From Candidatus Thorarchaeota archaeon MP11T_1 (GTDB taxonomy: Archaea > Asgardarchaeota > Thorarchaeia > Thorarchaeales > Thorarchaeaceae): 7,805 nt of DNA. This document shows, piece after piece, positions 5,345 to 7,805 of this stretch. Within the stretch, counting starts at the first letter, position 1. Every line of letters starts with the position of its first letter. A program made the translations under genes and the position numbers. Location of the stretch: contig PJET01000028.1 of assembly GCA_002825515.1 (NCBI GenBank), positions 1-7,805 of the forward strand. The letters run 5' to 3'. The notes under the pieces were generated by a model. That model did not search any database and had not been told where the DNA came from. It saw only the letters and a program-made list of their open reading frames with translations.

Positions 5345-6169
5345 CTATACGTCCCACAACTTTGCCATCTCAGCGGTGATCTCATCCGCTACAGTCTCAC
5401 CAGGGCTGTCGAACTTCACAACCCCTAGTGATTCGAGCTCTTGAGCTTCAGCGATTTCTGCCTTGCTCAGACCAGAATACCGCTTCTGCTTGTTTGCTCG
5501 CTTGGCTTTCTTGGCGTCCATACGATCCTTATATCCCCCGATGTTGTTATCGTAACGCCAAGCATTTCTGGAGGCATGGGCAGCCTTCAGTGCCATCTGG
5601 ACGCGCTTCTCGTGATCCTTCAGGGACACACTGTTGGGGAACTTGTCCTCAACAAATGCCTTTATATCGGCATACGCCTGAGTGTCCCATTCAGATGACG
5701 TTGGCGCATCGCCATCATGAGAGTCAGCCCACCGTTTCGAGATACTGGACAGCCTTCGTCCAAGCACCTCTAGGACATTCGAGTTCTCAAGCCATTCATC
5801 AAATTGCTGGTAGAATGACTTCGCCTCACGTCCCTTTTCGAGATTGCGACAACTCTCGACCTTTCGAGCGACCTGAAACAGCTCGTCTGCTTGAGCTTCC
5901 TCGATTAGCATGACAGCTGTATCAATTTGCTCTTGATACCTAGCCTTGATCACATTCAGCTCAGCCTCGGTAAAGACCGCTGCTTCTGCTAACTTGATCT
6001 TAGCCTTGGTATCAGCCACAAAGGTCTGAAGCTTTCGGACTTGAGCGAGAGCAGCCACAGCTGCTTGCTCAGTCTCCACAATCTCATCAACCTTGAAGCT
6101 GATCTCTTCAACTGCGGACTCCAAGGCAGTAAGCTCTGCCCCGAAATCCAATTCCAATAAACTACTCAT
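5345..6169 (-). CDS. Coiled-coil protein with basic C-terminal part, 274 aa
   Basis: The start is ATG at 6169 (MSSLLELDFGAELTALES), 7 bases after AGGAGGT (6177-6183). A GTG three codons upstream overlaps the RBS and is rejected. Residues 10-100 form a long heptad-like helix rich in Ala, Glu, Lys and Leu (VEEISFKVDEIVETEQAAVA and onward), clearly a coiled coil. A second helical block follows, with FYQQFDEWLENSNVLEVLGR. At about residues 215-240 there is a very basic segment (RMDAKKAKRANKQKRYSGLS), then an acidic end. An oligomeric scaffold that also touches nucleic acid would fit, but this is inference and the family is not recognised. Its stop TAG sits inside the RBS of the 390-aa gene, so the two are coupled. 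Confidence 0.87.
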   Translation of the reverse strand: MSSLLELDFGAELTALESAVEEISFKVDEIVETEQAAVAALAQVRKLQTFVADTKAKIKLAEAAVFTEAELNVIKARYQEQIDTAVMLIEEAQADELFQVARKVESCRNLEKGREAKSFYQQFDEWLENSNVLEVLGRRLSSISKRWADSHDGDAPTSSEWDTQAYADIKAFVEDKFPNSVSLKDHEKRVQMALKAAHASRNAWRYDNNIGGYKDRMDAKKAKRANKQKRYSGLSKAEIAEAQELESLGVVKFDSPGETVADEITAEMAKLWDV

Positions 6170-6183
6170 ATTTTGCACCTCCT

Positions 6184-6219
6184 ATAGTGCACAGTCACAA
6201 TCGCTTTCACGATCACTAT
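6184..6219. repeat. Short inverted repeat before the coiled-coil gene
   Basis: ATAGTG (6184-6189) pairs with CACTAT (6214-6219), and ATCG (6200-6203) pairs with CGAT (6210-6213). The minus-strand RNA can therefore fold into a bulged hairpin in the 54-base gap, and its foot touches the AGGAGGT at 6177-6183. It has no U-tract. It may tune RBS access for the coiled-coil gene, but chance is a fair alternative. Confidence 0.3.
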
Positions 6220-6223
6220 CAAC

Positions 6224-6679
6224 CTAAACCGTGAGGAATAGGTATCCATCTTTCTCGGCTTCACCACTATCGAAATAGTGGTTCAACTGGTCAAGGGAAT
6301 AGAAGCTCTTATCGGCTTCCAGCGGAAAACATTCCTGGCAACCCGCAAGAACACAGACGAACTCATGTGGGTCAGACGGACGATCTGTCATCCCAAAGCT
6401 CATCATCATGCGTGTGATAGGGCGTTCACATCCATCGCAATGCTCAACAGAGATATTGTTCTTGATGCAATACTCTTTCAGAACATTCTTGCGTTCCGCG
6501 ATGTCATCAAGCCCACACAAGACTGTATGAAACAGGTCTGTGCTGCCAGTCAGATCACGGCAAATGCCACGTCCGCTATAGACATAGCTCTCGTCAGAAA
6601 TGTGGAACTCTTTCTTCCAGTGTGCCGTGTGCCTCTCTTGCGAGAAAGCATATATCTGATCAAACTCTTCTTCAGTCAT
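6224..6679 (-). CDS. Zinc-site hypothetical protein, 151 aa
   Basis: It starts MTEEEFDQIYAFSQERH at an ATG 4 bases after AAAGGAG (6684-6690). The N-terminal 75 residues are mixed helix and strand. Residues 80-84 (HCDGC) and 114-117 (CQEC), with C109 between them, form two Cys pairs about 30 residues apart. This is the spacing of a treble-clef or zinc-ribbon site, interrupted by ITRMMMSFGM and the strand HEFVCVLAG. A further Cys trio (40, 55, 71) is scattered. Metal binding is likely from this pattern; the role is unknown. It follows a structured leader region and opens the group that includes the coiled-coil and 390-aa proteins. Confidence 0.86.
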   Translation of the reverse strand: MTEEEFDQIYAFSQERHTAHWKKEFHISDESYVYSGRGICRDLTGSTDLFHTVLCGLDDIAERKNVLKEYCIKNNISVEHCDGCERPITRMMMSFGMTDRPSDPHEFVCVLAGCQECFPLEADKSFYSLDQLNHYFDSGEAEKDGYLFLTV

Positions 6680-6865
6680 ATCGCTCCTTTCTTCTAGGTT
6701 TCGGATACTGTGGTCATCTATGCCACAGCAAGAGGGAGACCAATCCCTTTCGAGACTGGTCTCCTATTTGCCCCTGGCATAAATGGGGTTTGCCTAAATA
6801 CTTACGAGGATCATAGATACCTCCTAGAAACAGATAACGACCAACAGTGGATTAGGCAGCGACCA
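6680..6865 (-). promoter_or_regulatory. Structured leader region between two gene groups
   Basis: This 186-base gap holds no conventional gene. On the minus strand it contains, in order, a perfect RBS with a six-codon ORF (6825-6794); a nested hairpin (ATGCCA 6775-6780 with TGGCAT 6720-6725, enclosing GGAGACCA 6757-6764 and TGGTCTCC 6735-6742); and a second hairpin (CTGTGG 6723-6728 with CCACAG 6708-6713). The RBS of the 151-aa gene follows. The outer stem and the last hairpin share bases 6723-6725, so they cannot form together. That is the layout of an attenuator or a leader-peptide control, but no U-tract terminator and no known riboswitch consensus is seen. Confidence 0.4.
6794..6814 (-). 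CDS. Possible six-residue leader peptide (MILVSI)
   Basis: An ATG at 6814 lies 4 bases after a perfect AGGAGGT (6819-6825) and is followed by only five more codons, then TAG: Met-Ile-Leu-Val-Ser-Ile. Such a strong RBS ahead of so short a frame suggests either a leader peptide sensed by ribosomes upstream of the hairpins at 6708-6780, or the remnant of a gene that lost its body. The out-of-phase frame beginning YDPRKYLGKP stays open to the TGA at 6714-6716 but has no ATG, GTG or TTG start. Confidence 0.35.
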   Translation of the reverse strand: MILVSI

Positions 6866-7063
6866 CTAGCTGTTGGGCTTGGTGACCACGGTTTCTACAG
6901 TCCCGATGGTCTTGGCGGGTTTCTCGACTGTAACGAGAGTGGATAGGGCGATAACCTCATTACGCTCGTTTAGAACGTATGAAGTTCCGCTACTCACCTC
7001 AACACCGCTCCCGCGAGGGAGCACGTGTGTCCGTGAGGTCTTACGTGATGGTCGTCCTGGCAT
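6866..7063 (-). CDS. Small hypothetical protein, 65 aa
   Basis: It starts MPGRPSRKTSRTHVLPRG at an ATG 5 bases after AAGGAGGT (7069-7076). The RBS is shared with the final Arg-Arg-stop codons of the gene upstream. The first 18 residues are basic and look disordered. The rest is rich in Val, Thr and Ser with alternating hydrophobics (VIALSTLVTVEKPAKTIGTV), suggesting a small beta domain or strand-rich tail. There is no Cys and no membrane segment. It ends the first gene group before the leader gap. I do not recognise it. Confidence 0.8.
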   Translation of the reverse strand: MPGRPSRKTSRTHVLPRGSGVEVSSGTSYVLNERNEVIALSTLVTVEKPAKTIGTVETVVTKPNS

Positions 7064-7066
7064 GAG

Positions 7067-7282
7067 TTACCTCCTTGCAGCAAAAGACCGTACCGCATAC
7101 TTGGCGCGGGTATCGCGCCTTTCTGCCTTCCTCGATGTTCTGAGGGGATTCCATTCGTAGTCCTTACGGGGGTCACGGTCCACATAACCCCCAATCTGGC
7201 GGATGACGATAGCGAGCTTGCCAGGGTACAGGCGGTAGCTCTTCGTCACGTTGATACGCTTGGTGCAGATGCGAGTGGTCAT
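7067..7282 (-). CDS. Small highly basic protein, 71 aa
   Basis: The ATG at 7282 overlaps the stop of the previous gene as TAATG and lies 7 bases after GAGAGGA (7290-7296). The protein (MTTRICTKRINVTKSYRLYP...) is strongly basic, with Arg and Lys throughout and a run RTSRKAERRDTRAKYAVRS in the last third. Residues 10-35 could be two beta strands (YRLYPGKLAIVIRQIGGYV). Nucleic-acid binding is plausible from charge alone. The final codons AGG AGG TAA double as the RBS of the next gene, so the terminal Arg-Arg is at least partly dictated by that signal. Confidence 0.82.
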   Translation of the reverse strand: MTTRICTKRINVTKSYRLYPGKLAIVIRQIGGYVDRDPRKDYEWNPLRTSRKAERRDTRAKYAVRSFAARR

Positions 7283-7734
7283 TACTGCGTCCTCTCAATC
7301 CACTCGCACAAGAAATCGTCCCTCGTCATCTCTTGCCAATCGAAGGGTTTCTCCTGCTGACGTACCAACCACAGGCTTGCTACTTCTGGAAAATCGTCTA
7401 ATCCCCCTTTGATTTCCACCTGCTGTAGACAGGTGCGGCTCTCGATCATATCGCCATGATCAAAATTGGCAATGATATGATACGCCTTGCCAGAAGGAGC
7501 GAGGAACACGCGGCTCTCCAGAAGAAGCACCAGAGGTCTTCCGTCAATGTAGTTTGTGTAGTATGAGCCTTTCAGCACACCATCACAAAACAGCGTGACG
7601 AATGCCTCCACGTGAGGAAAGAGCCTTACTTTCTGTTCCTCAGTCAAAAGGTAGGGTGGTGGATTGCAAGGAAATGGCATCTCCTTGACTGCCGCATCCT
7701 TGTTTCCCCACTCCGACACAACGATCAGGCACAT
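7282..7734 (-). CDS. Hypothetical protein, 150 aa
   Basis: I do not recognise this protein. The start is ATG at 7734 (MCLIVVSEWGNKDAAVKE), 8 bases after AAAGGAGG (7743-7750). An ATG eight codons upstream (MQGKEG) lies before that RBS and is rejected. It looks like a compact soluble alpha/beta protein: an N-terminal strand, a Pro-rich loop (FPCNPPPYLLT), a helix, then several strands (PLVLLLESRVFLAP, KAYHIIANFDHG) and a charged helical end (WQEMTRDDFLCEWIERTQ). Four Cys are scattered without a metal-site spacing. It is the first gene of its group within the window and is coupled to the basic 71-aa protein by a one-base overlap. Confidence 0.84.
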   Translation of the reverse strand: MCLIVVSEWGNKDAAVKEMPFPCNPPPYLLTEEQKVRLFPHVEAFVTLFCDGVLKGSYYTNYIDGRPLVLLLESRVFLAPSGKAYHIIANFDHGDMIESRTCLQQVEIKGGLDDFPEVASLWLVRQQEKPFDWQEMTRDDFLCEWIERTQ

Positions 7735-7770
7735 ATTTGTGCCCTCCTTTCCCTGCATATAGAGCAGGAA

Positions 7771-7805
7771 GAAACATAGCTAAAGTTCCCCCTGTGCTAT
7801 GTTTC
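7771..7805 (-). terminator. Inverted repeat at the right edge, possible terminator
   Basis: GAAACATAGC (7771-7780) and GCTATGTTTC (7796-7805) are perfect 10-base complements around a 15-base loop. In the minus-strand message the stem ends in GTTTC followed by TTCC, a short pyrimidine-rich tail that could serve as a weak terminator for whatever lies beyond the window. It could equally be an operator ahead of the 150-aa gene. The arm may extend past the window edge, so its true length is not visible. Confidence 0.4.

Noticed and set aside
7608..7621. Second CACGTG core (CTCCACGTGAGGAA) as another parS
   Set aside because: Only the central hexamer and part of one flank match; the outer GTTT/AAAC bases that ParB needs are absent.
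1..7805. CRISPR array, insertion sequence or rRNA/tRNA gene
   Set aside because: No regularly spaced repeats, transposase-like frame, terminal repeats with target duplication or RNA-gene signature was seen on either strand.

Overview
The window looks like part of a tailed-phage genome (or a phage-like element) with a Gram-positive, probably Bacillales, host. All supported genes lie on the minus strand and are small and tightly packed. They start behind near-perfect AGGAGG-type ribosome binding sites (RBS), and most match no family I recognise. The partial gene at the left edge begins MAHADYHCCAIC, like a small zinc-ribbon protein common in phage genomes. No integrase, repressor, structural, terminase or replication gene is visible, so this is an accessory region. 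The host call is inference from RBS strength and from a canonical parS site.

Reading in the direction of transcription (7805 to 1): an inverted repeat at 7771-7805 is followed by a three-gene group (7734-6866: 150, 71 and 65 aa). A 186-base leader-like gap (6680-6865) follows, with overlapping alternative hairpins and a six-codon ORF behind a perfect RBS. Next come a 151-aa zinc-site protein, a 274-aa coiled-coil/basic protein and a 390-aa protein with two good in-frame starts (6679-4162). A hairpin (4112-4148) probably ends or attenuates that group. After a 146-base gap comes a 395-aa protein with three zinc-ribbon-like modules (4015-2828), then 69-, 154- and 161-aa proteins (to 1674). A short gap holds an extended -10 promoter (1616-1624). 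It opens the last group of 98-, 61-, 58-, 175- and 120-aa proteins and the partial zinc-ribbon gene.

Most genes overlap by 1-8 bases or are separated by a few bases, and the RBS of the next gene often forms the last codons of the one before. That implies coupled translation in polycistronic messages.

The most notable signal is not a gene. An exact 16-bp ParB/Spo0J binding site, TGTTTCACGTGAAACA (3404-3419, inside an 18-bp perfect palindrome), sits within the coding sequence of the 395-aa protein. No parA or parB is visible in the window. The natural reading is that the element borrows the host ParB/Spo0J partition machinery, for example to segregate with the chromosome or to be carried into the forespore. 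Spo0J-dependent trapping of phage phi29 DNA in Bacillus spores is the known precedent.
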